Source: DASZCR01 sp035942915 (lineage in GTDB: Bacteria; Acidobacteriota; Blastocatellia; Pyrinomonadales; Pyrinomonadaceae). From it: a stretch of DNA of 13,467 nt. A program made the translations under genes and the position numbers. The notes beneath the pieces are model-generated. The model saw nothing but the letters and a program-made list of their open reading frames with translations. It searched no databases and had not been told where the DNA came from. The stretch's first letter is position 1, and every line of letters begins with the position of its first letter. Where the stretch lies: assembly GCA_035942915.1 (NCBI GenBank), contig DASZCR010000350.1, forward strand, positions 1 to 13,467, read 5' to 3'. Below, one piece after another: positions 6,887 to 13,467 of the stretch.

Positions 6887-9149
6887 AGGCGCAATCAGGG
6901 ACGCCTCCGCGCCTTCGCTCGGCGCAGCGGATGCGACGCTCCCGGTCGTCGCCGCACAGGCCGGGACGTGGTTGACAATCGACCTCACGCAGTTGGTCAA
7001 GGATTGGCTCGACGGCGTGCTGCCGAACGAAGGCATCGCCGTCGTCGCCGCGCCCGGCGGCGCAGACCTCCTCCTCGACAGCAAAGAGAATCTCGCCACG
7101 AGCCACGAAGCACGACTCGAAATCACTCTCAATCATGCTGCGACGGCCGACCGCGCAGACTCGGCCGCCATCGCCGACGCGGCCACAGACGGCGTCGTTA
7201 CCACAGGCGCTTACTCAGACCCCGCGTGGCTCACGTCGCTCTCAGGCAGTAAGATTACCGGCGCGGTCGCCGAAGCGACCCACGCCGCACACGCCGACAC
7301 GGCGACGGTCGCCAACGTCGCCGCCCCGCTTACACTGACGAGCGCCGACCCGGTCTTTACCCTCTCGGTCGTCAACAACGGCGCGGGAGCCGCCATCTCA
7401 TCGACCGGCCATATCAACACGACGACGCAATACAACATCGGAGGCCAGCGCGTGCTTGCCACGAACGGCTCGAACAACACCTTCGTCGGTGTGCAGTCCG
7501 GCTTCTCTAACACGACGGGCGCGACGAACACCTTCGTCGGACGCCTCTCCGGTTTCGGCAACACGAGCGGCAATCTCAACACGTTCGTCGGCGCGGGCGC
7601 GGGTCAACAGAACACCGAAGGCTCCTTCAACTCTTTCTACGGAGTCAACGCGGGCTTTCGCAACACGACGGGCAGCAACAACTCTATCTTCGGCATGGGC
7701 GCAGGGCTCTTCATCACCACCGGCAGCAACAACTCTTTCTTCGGCAGGAGCGCCGGACAGGACAACACGACCGGCATCAGCAACTCCTTCTACGGCTCCA
7801 ACGCCGGGCGCTCGAACACAACCGGCTCCGGCAACGTCTTCACGGGCGCAGGCTCCGGCCTCAACAACACGACCGGCAGCCTCAACGCTTCCTACGGAAG
7901 CAGCGCCGGGCAGTCCAACACTGAAGGCGACAACAACGTCTTCGTCGGCGTTCAGGCCGGACGCAACAACACGACCGGCGACAACAACGTCTTTCTCGGC
8001 GCGTTCAGCGGACAATCGAACACGACGGAGAATCTCAACACCTTCGTCGGCGCAGGCGCCAACGGCGCGCCCGGCATCATCAACGCGACGGCCATCGGCG
8101 CAGGCGCAACCGTCACACAGAGCAACACGGTCGTCCTCGGCGCTGCTTCGGCCAGCGTGCAGATTCCGGGCAGTCTGACCGTCGCCGGAACTATCAACGG
8201 CACTTTCAGCGGCGCGTTCTCGGCAGATGTGGTCAACGCTGGCACGCAGTACAACATCGCCGGCAAGCGCATCCTCAGCGTCGCGGGTACGCAGAACACG
8301 TTAGTCGGCGTGAACGCCGGACTCTCACTGACGACGGAATTTAACAACGCTTTCTTCGGCATGAACGCCGGTCGGAACATTTCGGGCGGCAACAACAATG
8401 CCTTCTTCGGAACGTTCGCCGGGATGTCGAACACGAGCGGTTCTCAGAACGCCTTCTTCGGCACGTCTGCCGGTCGCTCGAACACCATCGGCGTAAACAA
8501 CACCTTCGTCGGCGCGCGCGCCGGAGACGCCAACACGACCGGCAGCCAGAACTCTTTCTTCGGCACTTCCGCCGGAGACGCCAACACGACCGGCGGTGAC
8601 AACTCGTTTTTCGGACGCGCCTCCGGCGAATTGAACACGGCCGGTAGCTCCAATTCCTTCTTCGGCACGAACTCCGGCTCGTTCAATCTGACGGGCGGTC
8701 ACAACTCCTTCTTCGGAAACTTCGCAGGCTTTGCCAACACGTCCGGCACGGGCAACATCTTCATCGGCAGCTTCGTCGCACGCCACAACACGTCCGGCAG
8801 CAACAACATCTTTCTCGGCCTCAACACGGGCACTTCCAACACCGTCGAAAACAACAACACCTTCGTCGGCACGGGAGCCGACGGCGTCGCAGGCATCAAC
8901 AACGCGACCGCGCTCGGCGCGGGCGCGCAGGTCGCGCAGAGCAACTCGGTCGTGTTGGGACACAGCGGCGCGAGCGTCGGCATCGGCACGCCTGCGCCGA
9001 AGCAGAAGCTACAGGTTGAGGGTGGAAACGTGTACGTCAGTGCGCCGGGACAGGGCGTCGTGCTGCGTTCGCCGGACGGGGCGACCTGCCGTCTGCTCTC
9101 GATAGACAACGCGGGCGCGCTCTTGCTCACGCCCATCGCCTGCCCCTGA
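6867..9149 (+). CDS. Secreted Asn/Gly-rich repeat protein (DNRLRE-like domain plus 22 repeats), main part
   Basis: Probable cell-surface or extracellular adhesin-like protein. Listed from the first in-frame start (GTG, 6867; 760 residues), but the coding pattern extends back in this frame to 6744, where it joins the signal-peptide fragment after a frameshift. First part: the rest of a DNRLRE-like beta domain (VHRVTSAWTEG, then GTWLTIDLTQLVKDWLDG, then ARLEITL). A linker rich in Ala/Thr follows. Then come two units, each opening TQYNI(G/A)G(Q/K)R(V/I)L, with eleven 17-residue repeats of the form NxFxGxxAGxxNTTGxx and a closing NATA(I/L)GAGA...QSN(T/S)VVLG. The end carries VGIGTPAPKQKLQVEG, a motif shared with tail-fibre and surface proteins, and a final strand pair. 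No membrane or sorting anchor is visible. No enzyme motif. Role not established; adhesion is a guess. Confidence 0.75.
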   Translation: MTSAWTEGAIRDASAPSLGAADATLPVVAAQAGTWLTIDLTQLVKDWLDGVLPNEGIAVVAAPGGADLLLDSKENLATSHEARLEITLNHAATADRADSAAIADAATDGVVTTGAYSDPAWLTSLSGSKITGAVAEATHAAHADTATVANVAAPLTLTSADPVFTLSVVNNGAGAAISSTGHINTTTQYNIGGQRVLATNGSNNTFVGVQSGFSNTTGATNTFVGRLSGFGNTSGNLNTFVGAGAGQQNTEGSFNSFYGVNAGFRNTTGSNNSIFGMGAGLFITTGSNNSFFGRSAGQDNTTGISNSFYGSNAGRSNTTGSGNVFTGAGSGLNNTTGSLNASYGSSAGQSNTEGDNNVFVGVQAGRNNTTGDNNVFLGAFSGQSNTTENLNTFVGAGANGAPGIINATAIGAGATVTQSNTVVLGAASASVQIPGSLTVAGTINGTFSGAFSADVVNAGTQYNIAGKRILSVAGTQNTLVGVNAGLSLTTEFNNAFFGMNAGRNISGGNNNAFFGTFAGMSNTSGSQNAFFGTSAGRSNTIGVNNTFVGARAGDANTTGSQNSFFGTSAGDANTTGGDNSFFGRASGELNTAGSSNSFFGTNSGSFNLTGGHNSFFGNFAGFANTSGTGNIFIGSFVARHNTSGSNNIFLGLNTGTSNTVENNNTFVGTGADGVAGINNATALGAGAQVAQSNSVVLGHSGASVGIGTPAPKQKLQVEGGNVYVSAPGQGVVLRSPDGATCRLLSIDNAGALLLTPIACP
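7476..8036 (+). repeat. Array 1: eleven tandem 51-bp coding repeats
   Basis: Eleven in-frame copies of a 17-residue unit, from NTFVGVQSGFSNTTGAT to NVFLGAFSGQSNTTENL, with no gaps. Conserved positions: N1, aromatic or aliphatic at 3-4, G5, A/S8-G9, N12-T13-T14-G15. A partial twelfth copy follows at 8037. DNA copies are divergent; the repeat is clearest at protein level. Confidence 0.9.
8295..8855 (+). repeat. Array 2: eleven tandem 51-bp coding repeats
   Basis: Eleven gapless copies of the same 17-residue unit, from NTLVGVNAGLSLTTEFN to NIFLGLNTGTSNTVENN, then a partial copy at 8856. Phe-Phe-Gly dominates here where array 1 varies more. Every landmark is exactly 819 bp after its partner in array 1. 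Confidence 0.9.
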
Positions 9150-9153
9150 AGGA

Positions 9154-10449
9154 CTAGCGGACGCGGCTCTTTTTGCGCTTGAGAAAGTCTATCAGGACGA
9201 ACTGCGTGAGGTTGCCGGGCGTGGCAAAGTAAGCCTTGCCGCTCGTCATCTGCGTCATCTGCTTGACGAACTCGACGAGATGATAGTCCGACGCCAGCAT
9301 GAAGGTATTAATCATGATGCCCGCCTTGCGACAGGCTTGCACCTCACGAAAAGTCGAATCCATCACGACGGGGTCAAGCCCCATCGAATTTTTGTAGAGC
9401 CTGCGCGCGGCCTTCGACGACGGCGCACCGCCTTCGACAAAGCAGGCCGTCGGCTTGCCGTCCGTGACCATGACAATCTGCTTCATCTCTTTGCGCTGCG
9501 CTTGCAGCAGACGCCGCGCCAGTTTCAAACCCTCGGCCGTGTTCGTGTGATAAGGGCCGACCTGTGTCGAGGCCAGACGCGCCAGCGGCAACTCTTCGGC
9601 GTCGTCGTGAAAGAGCACGACCTTCAGAGAGTCGCCCGGATACTGCGTGCGAATCAGGTGCGCGAGCGCGAGCGCGACCTTCTTGGCCGGAGTGAAGCGG
9701 TCTTCGCCGTAGAGAATCATCGAGTGCGAACAGTCGAGCATGACGACCGTCGCGCAAGATGATTGATAGTCGCACTGATGCACGTAGAGGTCGCCGTAGT
9801 CGAGCGCGAGCGGCACGCTCAAGCCCTCGCGCTTGATGGCCGAGAGCAGCGTCGCGTTCACGTCGAGGTTGATAGTGTCGCCGAACTCGTAAGGCTTGCT
9901 GGCCTGCGCTGCCTCGACGCCGGTCGCCAGATGCGCCGTGTCGTGACGCCCGACAGAGCTTTTGCCGACGCTGCCGAGCAGGTTTCGCAAAGTCTTGTAG
10001 CCGAGGAAGTCCAAGCCCTTCTCCGTCACTTCAAACTTCACGTCGCGCGGTGCAGCCTCGCCCTCTTCGCCGTAGCCGCCACCCTGCTGCTGCCGCCGCC
10101 GCGCGTCCCGCTGTTCCTCACGCAGACTCAGATAGCCCTCCTCGACGAGCCGCTCGATTAACTGATTGAGCAACTCTTCGAGTTGCGAACCCTTGAACTG
10201 CCCGTTGTTCTCGGCGAGCATCTCCTCCACGTCGCGCGCATCCAACTCGCCCGACTCAAGCAACGCCTGCAAGAGCGCCTGCCTGAGCGCGTCGAGCGAC
10301 GTGTCCTGCGGCCGTCGCTGCCTCGTCCAGTAGTAGTCGTCCGAATAGCCCGACTGCAACAGCGAGTCCTGCAAAGCCTCCATCAACTCGCCCAGATTGA
10401 CGCCCGACACGTCGAAGCCCTTGAACTTTGAATAACGGATGAATTTCAT
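9154..10449 (-). CDS. VWA-domain protein with intact MIDAS, partner of the AAA+ ATPase
   Basis: A cytoplasmic 431-residue protein with no signal peptide. The frame is open to 10509, but those 20 extra codons come from the heptamer repeat; MKFIRYSKFKGFD at 10449 with AGAGG just upstream is the likely start. The N-terminal part (1-165) is helical, acidic and Gln-rich (LGELMEALQDSLLQSGY, QLEELLNQLIERLVEEGYL), then Gly-rich at 123-130. The VWA domain covers about 230-425: MIDAS DCSHS (D239, S241, S243), Thr at HTNT (302/304), and MVTDG (D330). It would bind Mg2+ and a protein ligand through its Asp or Glu. Such VWA proteins work with MoxR/ChlI-type ATPases, and one lies just upstream. The resemblance to Mg-chelatase ChlD is structural; no chlorophyll genes are here. 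It ends 4 bp from the convergent repeat-protein stop. Confidence 0.88.
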   Translation of the reverse strand: MKFIRYSKFKGFDVSGVNLGELMEALQDSLLQSGYSDDYYWTRQRRPQDTSLDALRQALLQALLESGELDARDVEEMLAENNGQFKGSQLEELLNQLIERLVEEGYLSLREEQRDARRRQQQGGGYGEEGEAAPRDVKFEVTEKGLDFLGYKTLRNLLGSVGKSSVGRHDTAHLATGVEAAQASKPYEFGDTINLDVNATLLSAIKREGLSVPLALDYGDLYVHQCDYQSSCATVVMLDCSHSMILYGEDRFTPAKKVALALAHLIRTQYPGDSLKVVLFHDDAEELPLARLASTQVGPYHTNTAEGLKLARRLLQAQRKEMKQIVMVTDGKPTACFVEGGAPSSKAARRLYKNSMGLDPVVMDSTFREVQACRKAGIMINTFMLASDYHLVEFVKQMTQMTSGKAYFATPGNLTQFVLIDFLKRKKSRVR

Positions 10450-10453
10450 AAAG

Positions 10454-10458
10454 CCTCT
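10454..10458 (-). promoter_or_regulatory. Ribosome binding site of the VWA gene
   Basis: The minus strand reads AGAGG, 4 nt before the ATG at 10449. The neighbouring base 10459 is the foot of the heptamer hairpin, so the structure abuts this site. Confidence 0.6.
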
Positions 10459-10546
10459 GGTGATGAGTGATGGGTGATGGGTGATGAGAGAAATGCTGTT
10501 TCTTATCACCCATCACCTATCACCTATCACTCATCTCTTATCACCA
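10459..10546. repeat. Heptamer repeats forming a long imperfect hairpin
   Basis: The left arm has four 7-mers, TGATGAG-TGATGGG-TGATGGG-TGATGAG (10461-10488). The right arm has six ATCxCxx 7-mers (10505-10546). Bases 10459-10485 pair with 10505-10531 with one mismatch and three G-T wobbles; 10488-10493 pair with 10499-10504; the loop is TGCTG. It fills the gap between the ATPase and VWA genes and resembles the short tandem heptamer families of other bacteria. Confidence 0.85.
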
Positions 10547-10550
10547 ATCC

Positions 10551-12023
10551 TTAACTGTAACGCCCCGTCTCGGTGAGGTCGTCGTAAATCATCCCGCGTC
10601 TGTCCTTGCGGGCTTTGGTGGCGGCCGTGTAGCCGCCTTCTTCGTTGCGGCTGAGTTTGTTCTGCGCGTAGAGTCCTTCGAGGGCGAACTCGCAGGCCGA
10701 GACGAGTTGGGCGTGGTCTTCACGCGCGAAGTCGAAGGGTACGAGCACGGTTTCGATGAGTTCGGGGACGGCTTCGAGGAGTCCGGCGCACTCTTCGGCT
10801 GAGGCCGTGTCGGCGAGCCGCAGGTTGTTGCCTTCGTCGAACCAGCGGACGGTGCGCGTGAAGTCGATGCCGACGAAGTAGCCCTCGAAGATTTCGCCCG
10901 CCGCGCGCTTGATTAAGTCTCGCGCAATCTTCGACGCGCCGACCTGCTCGCCTTCATACTCCAATTCCATCTTGCCCGTCATCGAAGGCACGGCCGCGTA
11001 AACGTCCGAGATGCGCGGCACGATTTCCTCTTCGCCCGTCAGCACCGCGCGCCGTTCGGCGTTTGAGACGACCGACTCCATGACAGTAATCGGCATCCGC
11101 TGCGAGACGCCGGAGCGTTTGTCTATGCGCTGGTCGTCGCGCGCCTCGAAGGCAATCTGCTCGACGGTTTCGCGGATGAAATCGGGGACGCGCAAGGCCG
11201 TGCCTTCGAGTCCTTCGCGGCGCGTCCAGGCCTCCTGCCGGGTTATCTCGACGCCGAGTTGAAGGTCGGTCGGGTAGTGCGTCGTGATTTCCGCGCCGAT
11301 GCGGTCTTTGAGCGGCGTGATGATTTTGCCGCGCGCCGTGTAGTCTTCCGGGTTGGCCGAAAAGACGAGCATCACGTCGAGCGGCAGGCGCACGGGATAG
11401 CCCTTAATCTGCACGTCGCCCTCCTGCATGATGTTGAAGAGGCCGACCTGAATTTTGCCCGCGAGGTCGGGCAGTTCGTTGATGGCGAAGATGCCGCGAT
11501 TGGCGCGCGGCAGCAGTCCGTAATGAATCGTCAACTCATCGCTCAGGAGATGGCCGCCGCGCGCGGCCTTGATGGGGTCAACGTCGCCGATGACATCCGC
11601 GACGGTGACATCGGGCGTCGCCAGTTTTTCGACGAAGCGCGCGTCGCGGCCGACCCATGCAATCTGCGTGGAGTCGCCGTGGAGTTCGACCATCTGGCGG
11701 GCGTAGGCGCTGACGGGGCGCAGCGGGTCGTCGTTGATTTCCGAGCCTGCGACGATGGGAATCTGTTCGTCGAGGAGGTCTGTCAGTTGACGTATGATGC
11801 GGCTCTTGGCCTGACCGCGCAGGCCGAGCAGGATGATGTTGTGGCGCGCGAGAATCGCGTTGACTATCTGCGGCACAACCGTCTCGTCATAGCCGACGAC
11901 GCCGGGAAAGATGCGTTCTCCGGCGCGCAGTTTGCCGAGCAGGTTGGCGCGCATCTCGTCCTTGACCGAGCGCACGCGGTAGTTCTGTTCTTTGAGTTCG
12001 CCGAGCGTTGTGGGTAATGCCAT
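10551..12023 (-). CDS. AAA+ ATPase of the ChlI/MoxR type
   Basis: A 490-residue cytoplasmic ATPase. The start is MALPTTLGEL at 12023, with AAAGG 9 nt upstream; the open frame begins 18 codons earlier. A helical lead-in (10-35) is followed by the ATPase core about 38-330. The P-loop is GLRGQAKS (67-74), with Ala for the usual last Gly. The Walker B segment is GIFAINELPDL (177-187), with Asn in place of the usual first Asp and the catalytic Glu182 kept. Sensor 1 is FSANPEDYTARG (Asn224), and LKDRIGAEI has a candidate Arg finger. From memory these variants are typical of a ChlI-like subfamily paired with VWA proteins. The C-terminal third is unassigned. It shares strand and a 101-bp gap with the VWA gene downstream, so they probably form one complex. 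Target unknown; often annotated as magnesium chelatase, which I do not support. Confidence 0.87.
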   Translation of the reverse strand: MALPTTLGELKEQNYRVRSVKDEMRANLLGKLRAGERIFPGVVGYDETVVPQIVNAILARHNIILLGLRGQAKSRIIRQLTDLLDEQIPIVAGSEINDDPLRPVSAYARQMVELHGDSTQIAWVGRDARFVEKLATPDVTVADVIGDVDPIKAARGGHLLSDELTIHYGLLPRANRGIFAINELPDLAGKIQVGLFNIMQEGDVQIKGYPVRLPLDVMLVFSANPEDYTARGKIITPLKDRIGAEITTHYPTDLQLGVEITRQEAWTRREGLEGTALRVPDFIRETVEQIAFEARDDQRIDKRSGVSQRMPITVMESVVSNAERRAVLTGEEEIVPRISDVYAAVPSMTGKMELEYEGEQVGASKIARDLIKRAAGEIFEGYFVGIDFTRTVRWFDEGNNLRLADTASAEECAGLLEAVPELIETVLVPFDFAREDHAQLVSACEFALEGLYAQNKLSRNEEGGYTAATKARKDRRGMIYDDLTETGRYS

Positions 12024-12082
12024 CGCTTGAAACCTTTGATTGTGTGAAGCCTTCGATTGTTTGTCTCCGGTGCGCAAGGAGT

Positions 12083-13467
12083 TCAGCGCCCGGCCGGTCG
12101 TCGCCGCCGTCCGTCCGAATTGATGAGCGCCACGAGCGCCTGCGCCAGCGTGCGGTGCGTCCGCAGACCGCTCAGGTCGAGGCCAAGCCCGACGAGCGCC
12201 TGCGCGGCTGCCACCGTGACGCCCGTGACGATGGCCTCCGCGCCGACGAGCCGGAGCGCGCCGACGAGGTTCGAGAGATTGGCGACGGCGCGCTCGTCAA
12301 TGATGCGCGCTCCCGTGATGTCGATGAGCAGGACGCGCGCTCCCGTGCGCGTCACTTCGTCGAGCGCGGCCGACGTGGCGCGCTGCATCCGCACGTTGTC
12401 GAGCGAGCCGATGATGGGCAGCACGAGGACGCCTTCGAGGACTGGGACAAGCGGCGTCGAAACCTCTTCGAGCATCCGCTCGCGCTCGCGGTTGAGCCGT
12501 TCGAGCGTCTCCTCCATCCGCTTCTGTTCTTCGATGTCCGTGCAGGTGCCGACCCACTGGCGAATCTCTCCCGCCTCATCGCGCAGAGGCATCGCGCGCC
12601 CCAGAAACCAGCGATACTCGCCGCGCGGGCGCGAGTAGAAGCGATACTCAATGTCGTAGCCCTCGCCTGCGCGCCACGCCCTCTCCCAGCGCGCCAGCGT
12701 CCGCTCCTTGTCCTCTGGGTGCAACGCGTTGGTGAAGCCGAAGCCGAGCGATTCCTCCTCGCTGAGTCCGGTGTATTCGTACCAGCGACGGTTGTAGTAG
12801 AAGTGCGAGCCATCGGCGTCGGTCACCCAGACGAGTTGCGGCATCGCGTCTGTGAGCGCGCGATAACGCTGCTCGCTGGCGCGCAGTTCGGCCTCGACGC
12901 GCTTGCGCTCCGTGATGTCGAGGATGAAGGCGACGCACTCATCCTTCGAGCCTTCGAGCATCGTGATGCCGAGCAGGATGGGGACGCGCGTGCCGTCCTT
13001 GCGGCAGTACTCCTTCTCGTAGTGGCGCGCAAAGCCCGTCTCGCGCAACTGCCCGATGGCCTCCTCGTCGAGCGCGGCAAACTCCGGCGGCGTCATCTCA
13101 ACCCAACGGATTTTTCCTTCGCGCAACTCCTCGCGCGTGTAGCCGACCATCCGCAGGAAGTGTTCGTTGGCATCCGTTATCTGACCGCCGCGTAGCGTCG
13201 CGAAGAAGACGCCGATGAGGTTGGAATCGATGAGGCGGCGCACGCGCCCTTCGCTCCGCCGCAAGGCATCGAACAGGCGCGCGTTGTCCATCGCGACGGC
13301 CGCCTGCGCCGCCAGCCCGACCACCAAACGTTCGTGCCGAGCGGTGAAGACTCCGACATCAGGATGACCGAAGAAGAGCCCGCCGAGCACTTCACCGGAA
13401 CGCGAAATGACCGGCACCGCCAGATAACTAGTAACGGGCAGATGTCCTTCCGGCATCCCGTAGTATG
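12083..13467 (-). CDS. GAF-PAS-PAS-STAS sensor protein, RsbR-like (5' end beyond window)
   Basis: The open frame runs off the right edge. The codons before the first Met (13456) read Tyr-Tyr-Gly and continue a GAF domain, so the gene is partial. Domains numbered from that Met: the end of GAF to about 62 (YLAVPVISRSGEVLGGLFFGH); PAS with PAC about 68-190 (NLIGVFFATLRGGQITDANEHFL, ending ILDITERKR); second PAS about 191-315 (FYYNRRWYEYTGLSEEE, LHPEDKERTL, ending TDIEEQKR); a short coiled coil; and STAS about 335-448 (VLLIDITGARIIDERAV, EAIVTGVTVAAAQALVGLGLDL). No kinase or output domain follows. This is the architecture of RsbR stressosome or related regulatory scaffolds. Glu stands in DER where many RsbR proteins have Thr, by memory. 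Its stop lies 59 bp before the ATPase start on the same strand, so co-transcription is likely. Partners RsbS and RsbT are not in the window. Confidence 0.85.
   Translation of the reverse strand, partial: YYGMPEGHLPVTSYLAVPVISRSGEVLGGLFFGHPDVGVFTARHERLVVGLAAQAAVAMDNARLFDALRRSEGRVRRLIDSNLIGVFFATLRGGQITDANEHFLRMVGYTREELREGKIRWVEMTPPEFAALDEEAIGQLRETGFARHYEKEYCRKDGTRVPILLGITMLEGSKDECVAFILDITERKRVEAELRASEQRYRALTDAMPQLVWVTDADGSHFYYNRRWYEYTGLSEEESLGFGFTNALHPEDKERTLARWERAWRAGEGYDIEYRFYSRPRGEYRWFLGRAMPLRDEAGEIRQWVGTCTDIEEQKRMEETLERLNRERERMLEEVSTPLVPVLEGVLVLPIIGSLDNVRMQRATSAALDEVTRTGARVLLIDITGARIIDERAVANLSNLVGALRLVGAEAIVTGVTVAAAQALVGLGLDLSGLRTHRTLAQALVALINSDGRRRRPAGR

Noticed and set aside
7476..8855. 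CRISPR-like array from the regular 51-bp spacing
   Set aside because: The copies are divergent at DNA level, have no constant repeat with unique spacers, and encode one continuous protein pattern.
8325..8963. Minus-strand open frames with repeats, opposite the repeat protein
   Set aside because: The periodicity is simply the antisense of the 51-bp coding repeats.
10551..12023. Magnesium chelatase for chlorophyll synthesis
   Set aside because: Only the ATPase fold is shared. No ChlH or other tetrapyrrole gene is present and the Walker motifs differ from ChlI.
12008..13195. Plus-strand 395-codon open frame
   Set aside because: Antisense of the PAS/STAS gene, which shows clear domains on the minus strand.

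Overview
The window looks like chromosomal DNA from a GC-rich, Gram-negative-type bacterium. The style suggests Acidobacteriota, perhaps class Blastocatellia. That assignment is an inference from gene content: a long-form isocitrate dehydrogenase, a DinB-PurE-PurK cluster, Asn/Gly-rich 'NTTGxxNSFFG' surface repeats, an RsbR-like PAS/STAS sensor and a MoxR/ChlI-type ATPase with a VWA partner. No marker gene proves it. I see no rRNA, tRNA, CRISPR array, transposase or phage integration module.

Layout. At 60-1397 (minus) lies a secreted lamin-tail-domain protein. Divergent from it, at 1680-3140 (plus), is isocitrate dehydrogenase, followed by a tight dinB-like / purE / purK cluster (3192-5409). 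In that cluster each stop codon overlaps the next start (GTGA, then TTGA). At 5525-6199 is an exported rhodanese whose reading frame is interrupted by a single TGA (5804-5806), two codons after the catalytic Cys. The second half of the rhodanese domain continues in the same frame with no other stop. Close relatives, from memory, have Cys at that position, and a stem-loop of bacterial SECIS geometry lies just downstream, so this is a candidate selenoprotein. A nonsense mutation is the main alternative. A strong hairpin at 6263-6297 probably ends this unit.

At 6512-9149 (plus) is a large secreted repeat protein: a DNRLRE-like domain, then two arrays of exactly eleven 17-residue repeats that are copies of one another at a constant 819-bp offset. 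Its 5' end is split from the rest by a frameshift near 6743.

The right third is all on the minus strand and reads from the window's right edge leftwards: a GAF-PAS-PAS-STAS sensor (5' end outside the window), a ChlI/MoxR-like AAA+ ATPase, and a VWA/MIDAS protein. The last two form the familiar ATPase-plus-VWA pair. Between them is a long imperfect hairpin built from heptamer repeats, ending right at the VWA ribosome binding site. The VWA gene meets the repeat-protein gene tail to tail with only 4 bp between them.

How the genes work together: purE and purK give the two-step N5-CAIR route of purine synthesis. Icd is central TCA metabolism. The AAA+/VWA pair probably remodels some protein or metal-cofactor target, perhaps downstream of the PAS/STAS sensor. 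The exported rhodanese is probably a periplasmic sulfur/redox enzyme.
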